Shown here: in pieces, positions 27,132 to 37,160 of the stretch
Layout: the number at the start of each line of letters is the position of its first letter
Position numbering within the stretch: the first letter of the stretch is position 1
Assembly (NCBI GenBank): GCA_012727425.1
Contig: JAAYHQ010000046.1
Coordinates: forward strand, 1 to 55,480
From: Bacillota bacterium
Lineage (GTDB): Bacteria > Bacillota > UBA4882 > UBA10575
Direction: 5' to 3'
Length of the DNA stretch: 55,480 nt
Made by a program: the position numbers and the translations under genes
Notes under the pieces: model-generated
Seen by the model: the letters and a program-made list of their open reading frames with translations, nothing else
The model's database searches: none
Told to the model about the DNA's origin: nothing

Positions 27132-27569
27132 TCAAGGCTTGTCCGCCGTGGCTTCACGCCGGACACAAAGGTCACAAAAGCCCCGGTTCTTTCGGACTTG
27201 GGCCGGCGCTTCCTTCCCACACCGCCGGCAGAAGACCCCGGTGTTTTCAGCACAGACCCGGCATAACCCGAATTTAGGGACCGACGCCGGATCGGGCCGG
27301 CCACAAGCCGGGCACAGGCAACTACGGCAGTAGCCCTTGCCCACTTTCACTTCCGCCGGGGCAAAACGACCGCAACCAAGACAGACCCAGTCCCGCTCTT
27401 TTTTCCGGATCATCTCTTTTACACAGAATTCACATAGGTTATACGCCTTTAGGATCCGGACCTGCCGCACGGTATTTCCGCAACGGGCACAATACCGTTT
27501 CGCCCGCCTCCCCTTGGCGCGGCCTTCCTTATTCGGATCCAACCACGGACTTTTTCGCTTACCGGCCAA
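27132..27569 (-). CDS. Four tandem zinc-ribbon protein, unknown
   Basis: 145 residues with eight CxxC pairs that group into four ribbons: C27/C30 with C46/C49, C63/C66 with C81/C84, C86/C89 with C103/C106, and C114/C117 with C132/C135. The gap inside each ribbon is 13-15 residues. The second and third ribbons are nearly fused (CRSCLCPACG). The head (residues 1-26) is Lys/Arg-rich, suggesting nucleic-acid or ribosome binding. The start is TTG behind AAGGAGG. It lies between rseP and ispG on the same strand, inside an operon that is otherwise highly conserved. I recognise no named family; its function is unknown. Confidence 0.75.
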   Translation of the reverse strand: MAGKRKSPWLDPNKEGRAKGRRAKRYCARCGNTVRQVRILKAYNLCEFCVKEMIRKKERDWVCLGCGRFAPAEVKVGKGYCRSCLCPACGRPDPASVPKFGLCRVCAENTGVFCRRCGKEAPAQVRKNRGFCDLCVRREATADKP

Positions 27570-27592
27570 AACCGAAAACCTCCTTAAGTGGC

Positions 27593-28675
27593 TTAACCCT
27601 TGGGCAGCAATCGCCGGAGAACACTGGCCAAATCGGCCCCAAGCACCGTAAGATAGAAGGTCATGATCAAAACCAATCCGATCGCCTGCGCCACGATTTT
27701 ATGCTCCGCCTTAAACTCCCGGCCTCTTAATCCCTCCAGCAGAAAAATGACGATCCAGCCGCCGTCCAGCAAGGGTAAAGGCAGCGGGAGCAGATTGAAG
27801 ATGCCGAGAAACAGATTGAAACTGGCCACCATGGTGAAAAACAGGTACCAACCGGACTTCAGGGCCTGATCGATCAGCCCCGCCATTCCGATCGGCCCGA
27901 TCAACTGCGGTTGGATCCGGCCGGTGAGCATCCCAACCATGCTAACCGGGATCGCCACCACCTGCCGGGCGGTGAGGGTCACCCCGTACCGGACGGCCGC
28001 CGGCCAAGAAAGTTTTTCCACAACATAGACAGGGTAGATGCCGATCCGGGCCACCGCCATGTTGGCATCGTACACCGGCGTAAGCTCCCGGACAAAATGC
28101 TGTCCGGCCCGTTTAAACTCGATCCTTAACTTTTGGCCGGCCGCCCGGTGGATCAGCCCGGTCAGGTGCGTCCAACCGGTAATGGGCTGCCCGTTGACGG
28201 CGACAATCTCATCTCCGGCGGCCAGCCCGGCTTCGTAAGACGGAGAATTCGGCTCCACAAAACCGACGACAGCGCGATCATTTTGCAGCCGGGCCGGTAA
28301 CCCCAAAACCGCCGCGATGAAAATAAAGGTTAATAGTGCACAGAGGATGTTGTTCAGGGGCCCACTGAGCATCATCAAGATCTTCCGCCCGCAGGAGAGC
28401 GAACTGAAAAGTCTTTCCCCGGGCCGGGGCGGAGTCGCTTCTCCTTCCGGGGCCAGCCCCATTCCGGCCACTTTCACAAAGCCCCCGAAGGGGATCAGGC
28501 GTAGCGCATAAACCGTCCCTTTTCTTTTGGTGCGGACGACAACCGGTCCAAAGCCAATGGCAAACTCATGAACCGTCACTCCGCACAGCCGGGCGCAAAT
28601 AAAGTGGCCTCCTTCGTGAATCAGGACGATAAACCCAAAAACAAGGATAAATACCGGTATGGTCGCCCACGCCAA
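27593..28675 (-). CDS. rseP: RIP metalloprotease of the site-2 protease family (RseP/RasP type)
   Basis: Intramembrane zinc protease, 360 residues. The catalytic HEGGH is at residues 20-24 in the first helix, a PDZ domain spans about 110-185 (VEPNSPSYEAGLAAGDEIVAVNG), and the second metal ligand motif LPLPLLDGG is near residue 295. Such proteases cut anti-sigma factors and signal-peptide remnants within the membrane; Bacillus RasP is the closest studied relative. The start is TTG with AAGGGGG upstream. A 198-nt gap to dxr holds no clear feature. Confidence 0.95.
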   Translation of the reverse strand: MAWATIPVFILVFGFIVLIHEGGHFICARLCGVTVHEFAIGFGPVVVRTKRKGTVYALRLIPFGGFVKVAGMGLAPEGEATPPRPGERLFSSLSCGRKILMMLSGPLNNILCALLTFIFIAAVLGLPARLQNDRAVVGFVEPNSPSYEAGLAAGDEIVAVNGQPITGWTHLTGLIHRAAGQKLRIEFKRAGQHFVRELTPVYDANMAVARIGIYPVYVVEKLSWPAAVRYGVTLTARQVVAIPVSMVGMLTGRIQPQLIGPIGMAGLIDQALKSGWYLFFTMVASFNLFLGIFNLLPLPLPLLDGGWIVIFLLEGLRGREFKAEHKIVAQAIGLVLIMTFYLTVLGADLASVLRRLLPKG

Positions 28676-28873
28676 GCCGACCGTACCCCCTTCTTCAGTA
28701 GTGACGCCCGATTAGCCCCCGCCGGTAACGCCCGCACAAAATACAGGTTTCAATCTCCGCCGGGCCAATGGTATTTGGTCTTTCCTGCCAGGAAATTCAA
28801 GTCGGGGAAGATCATTGGACCCCGGCAAGGAGAAGATTGACCGATGCTGTTATGCCTCACCAGTTAATGTTGT

Positions 28874-30049
28874 CTAACTTGATGCTTTGGTGATAAGCTG
28901 CCGGGTATAGCGGCGAGCCCAAGCATCCACCGCCAATATGGTCTCCAGATCAAGGCTTTGATTACTTCCTTTTGCGTATGCATTCATAGTGCGTTCAACC
29001 AGGTGGGGAATGGCCAAAAAACCAATCCGGCCCGCCAGAAACGCATAGACCGCTTCTTCATTGGCGGCATTTAAGACCGCCGGTAAGGCACCACCCGCCC
29101 GGCCGGCGGCATACGCCAACTCCAAGCAGGGAAACCGCTGAAAATCAGGCGGGTAAAACTGAAGATCACAAAGCTGATTAAGATCAAGGCGGGAATAGGG
29201 GTTGGCTTTCCGCTCCGGAAACGTCAAGGCATATTGAATGGGCAGCCGCATATCGGCCGGTCCCAGTTGGGCCAGGAGACTGCCATCCACCAACTCGATG
29301 AGGGAATGGACAATGCTTTGCGGATGAATGACCACTTTAATCCGGTCATAGGACAGACCGAATAGCCAGTGGGCCTCAATCACTTCCAACCCTTTATTCA
29401 TTAACGTGGCCGAATCGATAGTGATCTTTCCGCCCATCCGCCATGTGGGGTGGGCCAGGGCCGCGGCGGGGGTAACCTTCTTCATTTCTTCCCTGGTCCA
29501 GTCGCGAAACGGCCCCCCCGAGGCGGTAAGGTGGATTTGTTGTAAATCCGGTGCCGCAACGGCCTGCAGGCACTGGAAGACCGCACTGTGTTCACTGTCT
29601 ACCGGGATCAACTGCGCCGGACCGTCCTTCTTCAGCGCGGCCATAATTAATTCCCCGGCCGCCACCAGGCTTTCTTTATTCGCCAAGGCCACTTTTTTTC
29701 CGGCTTGCAGCGCGGCCAGGGTCGGCCGGATCCCGGCAGCCCCCACCAGCGCCGAGACCACCACATCCACCGCTGGGTCGGTCACCAGTTCCAGCAGGCC
29801 GTCCGGGCCGGACAAGAGCTCCCCATCCCAACCGGCCGTTGCGGCTAAAACCCCCTGGTAATGTTGGTCGTTGGTCACCACCGCTTTTGCCGGGCGGTAC
29901 TCGCGGATCAGTTCCGCCAACCGCACCCCTTGGTTATGGGCCGAAAGGCCATAAACCCGGAACTCAGATGCCAAAACCCGGGTGACCACGTCAAGGGTCT
30001 GTTGCCCAATCGACCCGGTTGCGCCCAGAATGACCAGGTTTTTTTTCAT
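28874..30049 (-). CDS. dxr: 1-deoxy-D-xylulose 5-phosphate reductoisomerase
   Basis: Second step of the MEP pathway: DXP to 2-C-methyl-erythritol 4-phosphate with NADPH. The nucleotide-binding start is LVILGATGSIGQQTLDVV. Active-site motifs are ALANKESLVAAGE, PVDSEHSAVFQCL, LTASGGPF and ATLMNKGLEVIEAH. 391 residues, usual length. It follows the YtvI-type gene by 11 nt and precedes rseP and ispG, so two MEP enzymes are in this run. Confidence 0.97.
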   Translation of the reverse strand: MKKNLVILGATGSIGQQTLDVVTRVLASEFRVYGLSAHNQGVRLAELIREYRPAKAVVTNDQHYQGVLAATAGWDGELLSGPDGLLELVTDPAVDVVVSALVGAAGIRPTLAALQAGKKVALANKESLVAAGELIMAALKKDGPAQLIPVDSEHSAVFQCLQAVAAPDLQQIHLTASGGPFRDWTREEMKKVTPAAALAHPTWRMGGKITIDSATLMNKGLEVIEAHWLFGLSYDRIKVVIHPQSIVHSLIELVDGSLLAQLGPADMRLPIQYALTFPERKANPYSRLDLNQLCDLQFYPPDFQRFPCLELAYAAGRAGGALPAVLNAANEEAVYAFLAGRIGFLAIPHLVERTMNAYAKGSNQSLDLETILAVDAWARRYTRQLITKASS

Positions 30050-30060
30050 CTTTAATCACC

Positions 30061-31116
30061 TTAATTCAAGCTAAAACTGTTTTCACGAACAATCAGTCCT
30101 TGATACAAAGAACGTAGCAGTACACAGAAGATGGGCCCGAGGAGAAACCCGCCAATCCCCAGGGTTTTCACCCCAATGTACAATGCGGCCAGCACCAGTA
30201 AGGGATGGAGCCCCAAGGTCGTACCAACCAGCCGTACCTCAAGGAACTGCCGGATGCCCAAAATGAAAAGAAGAAGACAGGTTAAATAACAAGCACGCTG
30301 CAACTGCCCCACGGCCAGTTGCCATCCGATCCAAGGCAGGTAAAGCAGAGCCGGTCCTGTCAGGGGGAGAAAGTCGCAGAGGCCGAGGAGACTCCCGACC
30401 AACCAAGGTTTGGAATAGCCAAGGACCGCCAAACCTACCGTCGACAGTAGTCCGGTAATCAACGCCAACAAAAGCTGTACCTTGAGGAAACGCCATCCGG
30501 TCACTAGGGTTTGCCGATGAAGGGTACGGATGGTCTGTTGCCAGTGGGGAGGAAAAACGGATAAGCACATTTGCCCGATTTTCCGCCGGTCCCGGCTAAG
30601 AAAATACGCCGTAAAACCACTGAGTACAAGGTTGAAGAGAAAAACCGGAAAACTGCGGAACAGGTGCAAAGCCCGGTAAAGGAGGCTGCTGACCGCATTC
30701 CAGAGATTATCCGTCCACAACCGGTCGTAATGCCAAAAATCGGCCGGCCACTGGAACCGCGCAGTCAACTCCGTTTTTAACCGCTCCAAACTCAGACCAA
30801 AACGGTTGATCAGGGCGGGCAGCACCTGCAAGAGCGCTTTGGTTTCCCGGTAAAGACCGGCCAAGAAAAGGGTCAAACCAAGACACAGCAGAAAGAGGGT
30901 AAGTAGCAAAACCATGATCACCGCTGGTTTGCGCGGGAACCCAAACCACCGGCCCAGTAAGCTCACAGGCTTTTCAATTAAGTAGGCAATAAAAAGTCCC
31001 AGGCAAAAGGGACTAACCAAGGGAAAAAAGTACTTCAGCAGTAAGCAAAAGAGGAAGATACTCAGGAAAAAAACGACCTTGAAACGGAGTTGTTTCGGAA
31101 TCGCCACCGCCACCAC
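30061..31116 (-). CDS. AI-2E family permease, sporulation membrane protein YtvI type
   Basis: 351 residues with about eight membrane segments: two near the N-terminus, a long soluble stretch (about 90-150), then a six-helix block. That block carries FLPLTGPALLYLPW and ends GTTLGLHPLLVLAALYIGVKTLGIGGFLLGP (quoted only as its key motif GxxLGLHPLLVL). These are features of the PerM/AI-2E family; the size and context fit the YtvI sporulation branch. Substrate unknown. The start is uncertain: GTG codons at the 5' end lack a good ribosome site. It sits between cdsA and dxr, where many relatives have no such gene. Confidence 0.8.
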   Translation of the reverse strand: MVAVAIPKQLRFKVVFFLSIFLFCLLLKYFFPLVSPFCLGLFIAYLIEKPVSLLGRWFGFPRKPAVIMVLLLTLFLLCLGLTLFLAGLYRETKALLQVLPALINRFGLSLERLKTELTARFQWPADFWHYDRLWTDNLWNAVSSLLYRALHLFRSFPVFLFNLVLSGFTAYFLSRDRRKIGQMCLSVFPPHWQQTIRTLHRQTLVTGWRFLKVQLLLALITGLLSTVGLAVLGYSKPWLVGSLLGLCDFLPLTGPALLYLPWIGWQLAVGQLQRACYLTCLLLFILGIRQFLEVRLVGTTLGLHPLLVLAALYIGVKTLGIGGFLLGPIFCVLLRSLYQGLIVRENSFSLN

Positions 31117-31157
31117 CCGGTTTAAGCATACGTCCGAAACAGGTAAATCATGCGTCT

Positions 31158-31985
31158 TTATCCGGGCAAAAAGAAGGCCAGGTAATAAACGACCGGTAAG
31201 GAAAATAACGCACTGTCAAAGCGATCGAGGACGCCCCCGTGGCCGGGAAGAAAGCGGCCCGAATCCTTAACGCCGGCCAACCGTTTCAGAAACGAGGCAA
31301 ACAAATCTCCCACCTGGCCGAAGAAACTGGTCAAAAACCCGGTTCCAACCAGCCAAAAGAAGGGCAGTTGAAAAACCAGACCAAGCAGAACACCGGCCAG
31401 CGTACCGACGACCAGTCCGCCCAGCGCTCCTTCAACGGTTTTTTTCGGACTGAGCCGGGGAGCCAGGGGCGATTTGCCCACCGCCGAACCGATAAAATAA
31501 GCGCCGGTATCCGTACCCCAGATCACCACAAAGGCAAAGAGCAATAACTGCCAACCGGGCGGGGTGCTGTGCTTCCGGATGAGGAGCGGATAAACAAAGA
31601 GAAAACCGGGATAAAACAGGATCAAAAGATGGCTGATGATCGTAACGAAATTTGCTTGAGAAATCCCCTTGTTCAGCCGCAAAAGGAAGGAAATAAAAAG
31701 TAAAACAAAGGCCGCGGGAGCCAACCAGCCCCCACTCCGTACGAAACCGGTGTTGACCGCCGGTTGTCCCCAGTTTACCGCTTCACCGATGATTAGCGCC
31801 AGGTTGAAAAGGATCACCAGCGGTACTTGAAGATCAACTCCGGTCTTTTTAAAGATCTTGCAGACCTCCGCCGTCGCCAGCACTGAAAGCACCCCGACGG
31901 CAACTGTTAGCAATGTTCCGCCTTGAATAATAAGAAAAAGAAAAAGAACGGCACCAAGTATTCCCCAGATGATACGTGTCTTCAC
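31158..31985 (-). CDS. cdsA: Phosphatidate cytidylyltransferase (CDP-diacylglycerol synthase)
   Basis: Integral membrane enzyme making CDP-diacylglycerol from phosphatidate and CTP, the branch point of phospholipid synthesis. 275 residues with about eight hydrophobic segments and the signature SPKKTVEGALGGLV followed by LKRLAGVKDSGRFLPGHGG and LDRFDS. GTG start behind GGGAGAAG. It follows uppS by 15 nt, the usual order. Confidence 0.96.
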   Translation of the reverse strand: MKTRIIWGILGAVLFLFLIIQGGTLLTVAVGVLSVLATAEVCKIFKKTGVDLQVPLVILFNLALIIGEAVNWGQPAVNTGFVRSGGWLAPAAFVLLFISFLLRLNKGISQANFVTIISHLLILFYPGFLFVYPLLIRKHSTPPGWQLLLFAFVVIWGTDTGAYFIGSAVGKSPLAPRLSPKKTVEGALGGLVVGTLAGVLLGLVFQLPFFWLVGTGFLTSFFGQVGDLFASFLKRLAGVKDSGRFLPGHGGVLDRFDSALFSLPVVYYLAFFLPG

Positions 31986-32000
31986 TTGCTTCTCCCTTCC

Positions 32001-32783
32001 TTAAATTCCCCCAAACCGGCGGGATCGCTTTTTATAGGCCGCCAACGCCGCGCGGAATTCAGCCGGACCGAAATCCGGCCAGAGGGTCGGCGTAAAGTAT
32101 AATTCGGTGTATGCGGTCTGCCAAAGCATAAAATTGCTGATCCGCTGTTCACCGCTGGTCCGGATCAGCAGATCCGGGTCGGGCTGACCCGTGGTAAAAA
32201 GGAAGCGGGCGAATTGTTCTTCCGTGATCGTTTCCGGTTCCAACCCTTGCTCTTGCACCTTTTTGGCGATCGCCTGTACTGCGCGGACAATTTCATAGCG
32301 GCCGCCGTAATTGATGGCCAGATTTAAAGTTACCTTTTGGTTCTGCGCAGTTTGCGCTTCCACTTGTTCAATCATGGCCGTCAATTTCGGTGGTAACTGA
32401 TGGATATGGCCAATAAACCGAATCCGCACTTCTTCATTGTATAATTCGGTGGTTAGCTTCTGCAAACTTTGGTAGAAGAGGTTCATTAAGAATGATACTT
32501 CCTGCTTCGGGCGTTTCCAATTTTCCGTCGAGAAAGCATACAATGTTAGGTATTTAATCCCCAGCCGCACACATTCTTGGGTAATCGCCCGGGCGGCCTG
32601 TAAACCGGCTTCGTGGCCGGCGGTCCGGGGCAGATTCCGTTTTCGCGCCCAACGACCGTTCCCATCCATGATAATCGCCACGTGCCGCGGCAAGCCCGGA
32701 TCACCCGGCTGAATGGTTTGAACCGCCCGCTTAAGCCGGACCCGGTGAAAAAGACCTTTTGGGGAAAGGGAAGATAACTTCAA
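32001..32783 (-). CDS. uppS: Isoprenyl transferase (undecaprenyl diphosphate synthase)
   Basis: cis-Prenyltransferase that builds the C55 lipid carrier for cell wall synthesis. It has the pyrophosphate-binding HVAIIMDGNGRWAR, LTLYAFSTENWKRP, LNLAINYGGRYEI, and PDLLIRTSGEQRISNFMLWQ near the end. 260 residues. Translation likely starts at TTG 32783, whose ribosome site GGAGG lies inside the last codons of frr; only 3 bases separate the genes. Confidence 0.96.
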   Translation of the reverse strand: MKLSSLSPKGLFHRVRLKRAVQTIQPGDPGLPRHVAIIMDGNGRWARKRNLPRTAGHEAGLQAARAITQECVRLGIKYLTLYAFSTENWKRPKQEVSFLMNLFYQSLQKLTTELYNEEVRIRFIGHIHQLPPKLTAMIEQVEAQTAQNQKVTLNLAINYGGRYEIVRAVQAIAKKVQEQGLEPETITEEQFARFLFTTGQPDPDLLIRTSGEQRISNFMLWQTAYTELYFTPTLWPDFGPAEFRAALAAYKKRSRRFGGI

Positions 32784-32786
32784 AAA

Positions 32787-34081
<1,295 letters not shown>

Positions 34082-34130
34082 TTACCCCCAAGTTCAAATT
34101 GATCTTCTCGCTTGCCTTAAAAACTCCTGC

Positions 34131-34156
34131 AAAAAAGGGAACACCAATGGTGTCCC
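34131..34156 (-). terminator. Hairpin with T-run after tsf
   Basis: On the minus strand GGGACACCA, loop, TGGTGTTCCC, then TTTTTT (34136-34131). It starts directly after the tsf stop codon and probably lets only part of the rpsB-tsf transcripts run on into pyrH. Confidence 0.8.
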
Positions 34157-35113
34157 CTAGGCTTTGATCTGGGACATAACCTCAGCTGCAAAATCATCCG
34201 CCTTTTTCTCGATCCCTTCGCCCTTTTCGTAACGGGTAAAGCGGACAATTGTAATCTCGCCGCCAAGTTTTTTCCCGGTCTCCGCCACCAAGGCAGCAAT
34301 CGTCTGATTATTATCTTTGACAAAAGCTTGTTCTTCCAAACAGATCTCCTGGTACATTTTGTTCAACCGGCCGAGGGTAATTTTCTCGGCAATGTGCTCC
34401 GGCTTTCCTTCATTCATCGCCTGAGCCATATAGATCTTTTTCTCCGCTTCAACAAACGACTCCGGTACGTCGGCGCGGCGGACATACTCGGGTTTGGCCG
34501 CAGCCACCTGCATCGCCAAATCCTTCGCCAAAGTGGCCACTTCTTCCTTCTCTTTCAAGCCAGCATCGCTCAGGGCCAATTCGATCAGCACCCCGATCTT
34601 GCCGTTCATATGAATATATTCCTGCACAAAGCCGTTCTCACCCGTCTGATAATGGGCAAAACGCCGGACAGTCACCTTTTCGCCAGTCTTCGCCACCAGC
34701 TCGGCCACATACTCACCTACCGTTTGTTCGCCCTTAAACGGTTGTTCCAGTAAGTAAGGGGCTTCCGCTCCTTCCTCCTCGGCCGAAACGGCCTTCGGTG
34801 CCTGCTGCGTGATATGTTCCGCCAGCTCCTGCACAAAACGGTGAAAATCATCGGTCTTCGCGACAAAGTCGGTTTCACAGTTGACTTCCACCAGGGCGCC
34901 GTTGGTCCGGTCCGCGTTCACAAAAGCGCCTACCAAACCGTCGGCCGCCACCCGTCCCGCCTTCTTCGCCGCGGAGGCCAATCCTTTTTCGCGTAAATAC
35001 GCGACGGCTTTTTCGAGATCACCGTTGTTCTCTTTCAAAGCACGTTTACAATCCATAATCCCAGCCCCGGTTCTTTCCCGAAGCTCTTTAACCATCGAAG
35101 CAGTAATTTCCAT
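34157..35113 (-). CDS. tsf: Translation elongation factor Ts
   Basis: 318 residues. Guanine-nucleotide exchange factor for EF-Tu. The N-terminus carries the UBA-like MVKELRERTGAGIMDCKRAL and the signature ALVEVNCETDFVAK, followed by two core subdomains. ATG 35113 is chosen because AAGGAAGGG precedes it; the longer upstream frame reads through that site and is not conserved. It lies about 150 nt downstream of rpsB with a hairpin between them. Confidence 0.97.
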   Translation of the reverse strand: MEITASMVKELRERTGAGIMDCKRALKENNGDLEKAVAYLREKGLASAAKKAGRVAADGLVGAFVNADRTNGALVEVNCETDFVAKTDDFHRFVQELAEHITQQAPKAVSAEEEGAEAPYLLEQPFKGEQTVGEYVAELVAKTGEKVTVRRFAHYQTGENGFVQEYIHMNGKIGVLIELALSDAGLKEKEEVATLAKDLAMQVAAAKPEYVRRADVPESFVEAEKKIYMAQAMNEGKPEHIAEKITLGRLNKMYQEICLEEQAFVKDNNQTIAALVAETGKKLGGEITIVRFTRYEKGEGIEKKADDFAAEVMSQIKA

Positions 35114-35214
35114 CTTATCCCTTCCTTTCGCCAATTTTGTCGCCGTGCGGTCTTCCCCACTATTATCCCCATTCCGGGTCACCGCTGACGCCGGTGCACG
35201 CGGAAATTAGTTTA

Positions 35215-35257
35215 AAAAAGGGGGAGGGAGGGCTTGATCACCCCGCCGCTCACCCCT
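35215..35257 (-). terminator. Probable terminator or attenuator between rpsB and tsf
   Basis: On the minus strand AAAGGGGTGAG can pair with CTCCCCCTTT across a GC-rich loop, and T-residues follow (35220-35215). It lies just downstream of the rpsB stop and would reduce read-through to tsf. Confidence 0.5.
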
Positions 35258-35263
35258 TTGGTG

Positions 35264-36076
35264 TTAACTTTCAACCGAGACCGGTTTTTCTTCGGTTTCG
35301 GCTTGGACGTCCTCGGCACCGGCTTCCACTGGTGTCTCCTCTCCCGCTGCCGCCTGGGTTTCCGTACCGGCGGGCTCTTCCGGGGAGAGCTGCTCGCCCT
35401 GGCGACCTTCGAGCACCGCGTCGGCGATGGTCGCCGAAAGCAGGCGTACGGCCCGGATGGCATCATCGTTGCCGGGGATCACGTAGTCAATCTCATCCGG
35501 ATCACAGTTGGTGTCCACAATGGCCACGATCGGGATGTTTAATTTTCGTGCCTCCGCCACAGCAATCCGTTCCTTCCGCGGGTCAACCACAAAGAGGGCA
35601 TCCGGCAACCGGTTCATTTCTTTTACCCCGCTCAGGAATTTCTCCAGTCTTTCCCGCTCCCGTTCCAACTGGAGGACTTCCTTCTTCGGCAGGACAGTAA
35701 AGGAACCATCCTCCGCCATCTGTTCAATCTTTTTCAACCGTTCGACCCGCGAACGGATGGTGGCAAAGTTGGTCAGCATACCGCCCAGCCAGCGTTGGGA
35801 GACGTAAAACATCCCACAGCGGGTCGCCTCTTCACGGACGGCGTCCTGGGCCTGTTTTTTCGTCCCCACAAACAAGACGGTACCGCCATTGGCCACAGTC
35901 TCACGGATAAAATGATAGGCCTCTTCCACCATTTTTACGGTTTTCTGGAGATCGATAATATAGATCCCATTCCGTTCCGTAAAAATGTAGGGTGCCATCT
36001 TAGGATTCCAACGTCTTGTCTGGTGACCGAAATGAACACCTGCCTCCAAGAGTTGCTTCATGGTGATCACTGCCAC
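35264..36076 (-). CDS. rpsB: 30S ribosomal protein S2
   Basis: 270 residues: [20 protein letters not shown] near the start, [37 protein letters not shown], and [13 protein letters not shown]. After residue 230 comes an acidic Glu/Ala tail, common in Gram-positive S2. The GTG start at 36076 has AAGGAGG 9 nt upstream. First gene of the long rpsB-tsf-pyrH-frr run, with a strong promoter and an about 110-nt leader. Confidence 0.97.
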   Translation of the reverse strand: MAVITMKQLLEAGVHFGHQTRRWNPKMAPYIFTERNGIYIIDLQKTVKMVEEAYHFIRETVANGGTVLFVGTKKQAQDAVREEATRCGMFYVSQRWLGGMLTNFATIRSRVERLKKIEQMAEDGSFTVLPKKEVLQLERERERLEKFLSGVKEMNRLPDALFVVDPRKERIAVAEARKLNIPIVAIVDTNCDPDEIDYVIPGNDDAIRAVRLLSATIADAVLEGRQGEQLSPEEPAGTETQAAAGEETPVEAGAEDVQAETEEKPVSVES

Positions 36077-36134
36077 AACTGGTCACCTCCTTCCCTTCTT
36101 GGTTTTGCCTCCGCTTTCTTCCTCCCCCCACCAA

Positions 36135-36162
36135 ACCCATACTTGGGCACCTTGGTACGGGT
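36135..36162 (-). promoter_or_regulatory. Hairpin in the rpsB leader
   Basis: On the minus strand ACCCGTAC (36162-36155) pairs with GTATGGGT (36142-36135), with one G-T pair, around a 12-nt loop. It lies about midway between the promoter and the rpsB start. Leaders of ribosomal protein operons often carry such a stem for feedback by the encoded protein; here that is inference. Confidence 0.4.
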
Positions 36163-36193
36163 CCAAAAGCGTGTGTATTTTACACCACTCATG

Positions 36194-36222
36194 AGTATAT
36201 CATGGCACTGGCCTTATGGCAA
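36194..36222 (-). promoter_or_regulatory. Sigma-A promoter of the rpsB operon
   Basis: On the minus strand TTGCCA (36222-36217), 17 nt, TATACT (36199-36194). It lies in the gap between the ABC transporter genes and rpsB, about 120 nt from the start codon. Confidence 0.75.
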
Positions 36223-36347
36223 GTATTTCTTTTGTTCATGGCCCCAAATGATTAGTTGAAAGTAAAACCATCCCTTTAAAACTGGATCTGGTAAATATAA
36301 ATATTTTTACAACCTGGAAGCTACTCTTTCTCTTGACCGAAAGACCG

Positions 36348-37148
36348 CTATTGTCCTTGGTTTAAGAAAAAGTAGAGGTACGGCCGGCCGGTAAAAGGTT
36401 CCGCGCCTACTACCGTTTTTACCCCGAAAACCGCATCCACATTGGGACCGGAAAGGACTTCTTCCGGCGCACCCTGGGCATAGATGTAGCCCTCCTTCAA
36501 CATGATCAACTGCTGACAATAACGGGCCGCCAAATTAAGATCATGGAAGACCGCCAGTACGGTCAGGCCTTTGGTCCGGATTAATCTCTCTAACAACGCA
36601 CAGATCTCCAGCGTTTGGTTTACATCCAGATGCGAAGTGGGTTCGTCCAGCAGAAGCAGGCGGGGCGTTTGCGCCAAAGCCTGCGCAATCAGGACCCGCT
36701 GGCGCTCCCCCCCGCTCAACTCCGTAATCAGACGGTCCGCCAATGCCCAGGTGTTCGTCGCCTGCATCGCTTCCCGAACCACCGCACGGTCTGCTTCGCT
36801 CTCACCCGCCCACCGTCGCAAATAGGGAAACCGCCCCATCATCACCACTTCGCGGACGGTAAAGGCAAAGGGCGTCGTCCACTGCTGGGGAACTACCCCC
36901 ATCAAACGGGCCAAAGTACGCAGTTTAATCCGGCTTAAATCCTGACCCATAAAGGTGACCCGCCCGCCCGTGGGGGTCAACGTTTTATTCAGACACTTCA
37001 ACAGGGTGGTTTTCCCGGAACCATTCGGTCCGATAATCCCGGTAATCCCCCCCGTTGGGACCGTAAAATTAAGACCGGCCAAGACTGGTCTTTTCCCGAA
37101 GGAAAAAGAAAGATCCTCCACCACCAGAATTGGTCCCGCCGCCTTCAT
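36348..37148 (-). CDS. ABC transporter ATP-binding protein, BtuD/FecE type
   Basis: 266 residues. Walker A GIIGPNGSGKTTLLK, Q-loop in VVPQQWT, signature ELSGGERQRVLIAQALAQ, Walker B LLLLDEPTSHLD, and the H-switch FHDLNLA. It is the ATPase of an importer for a metal chelate such as vitamin B12, haem or an iron siderophore. It follows the permease by 12 nt. The C-terminal 30 residues extend past the usual end. Confidence 0.93.
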   Translation of the reverse strand: MKAAGPILVVEDLSFSFGKRPVLAGLNFTVPTGGITGIIGPNGSGKTTLLKCLNKTLTPTGGRVTFMGQDLSRIKLRTLARLMGVVPQQWTTPFAFTVREVVMMGRFPYLRRWAGESEADRAVVREAMQATNTWALADRLITELSGGERQRVLIAQALAQTPRLLLLDEPTSHLDVNQTLEICALLERLIRTKGLTVLAVFHDLNLAARYCQQLIMLKEGYIYAQGAPEEVLSGPNVDAVFGVKTVVGAEPFTGRPYLYFFLNQGQ

Positions 37149-37160
37149 CCGCTTCCCTCC

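Noticed and set aside
24000-27200. T-box leader before proS
   Set aside because: proS overlaps the ispG end, leaving no leader, and no T-box sequence is visible.
27132-27569. Zinc-ribbon protein as anti-TRAP
   Set aside because: Anti-TRAP is about 53 residues with a DnaJ-type CxxCxGxG motif; this protein is longer, with different spacing.
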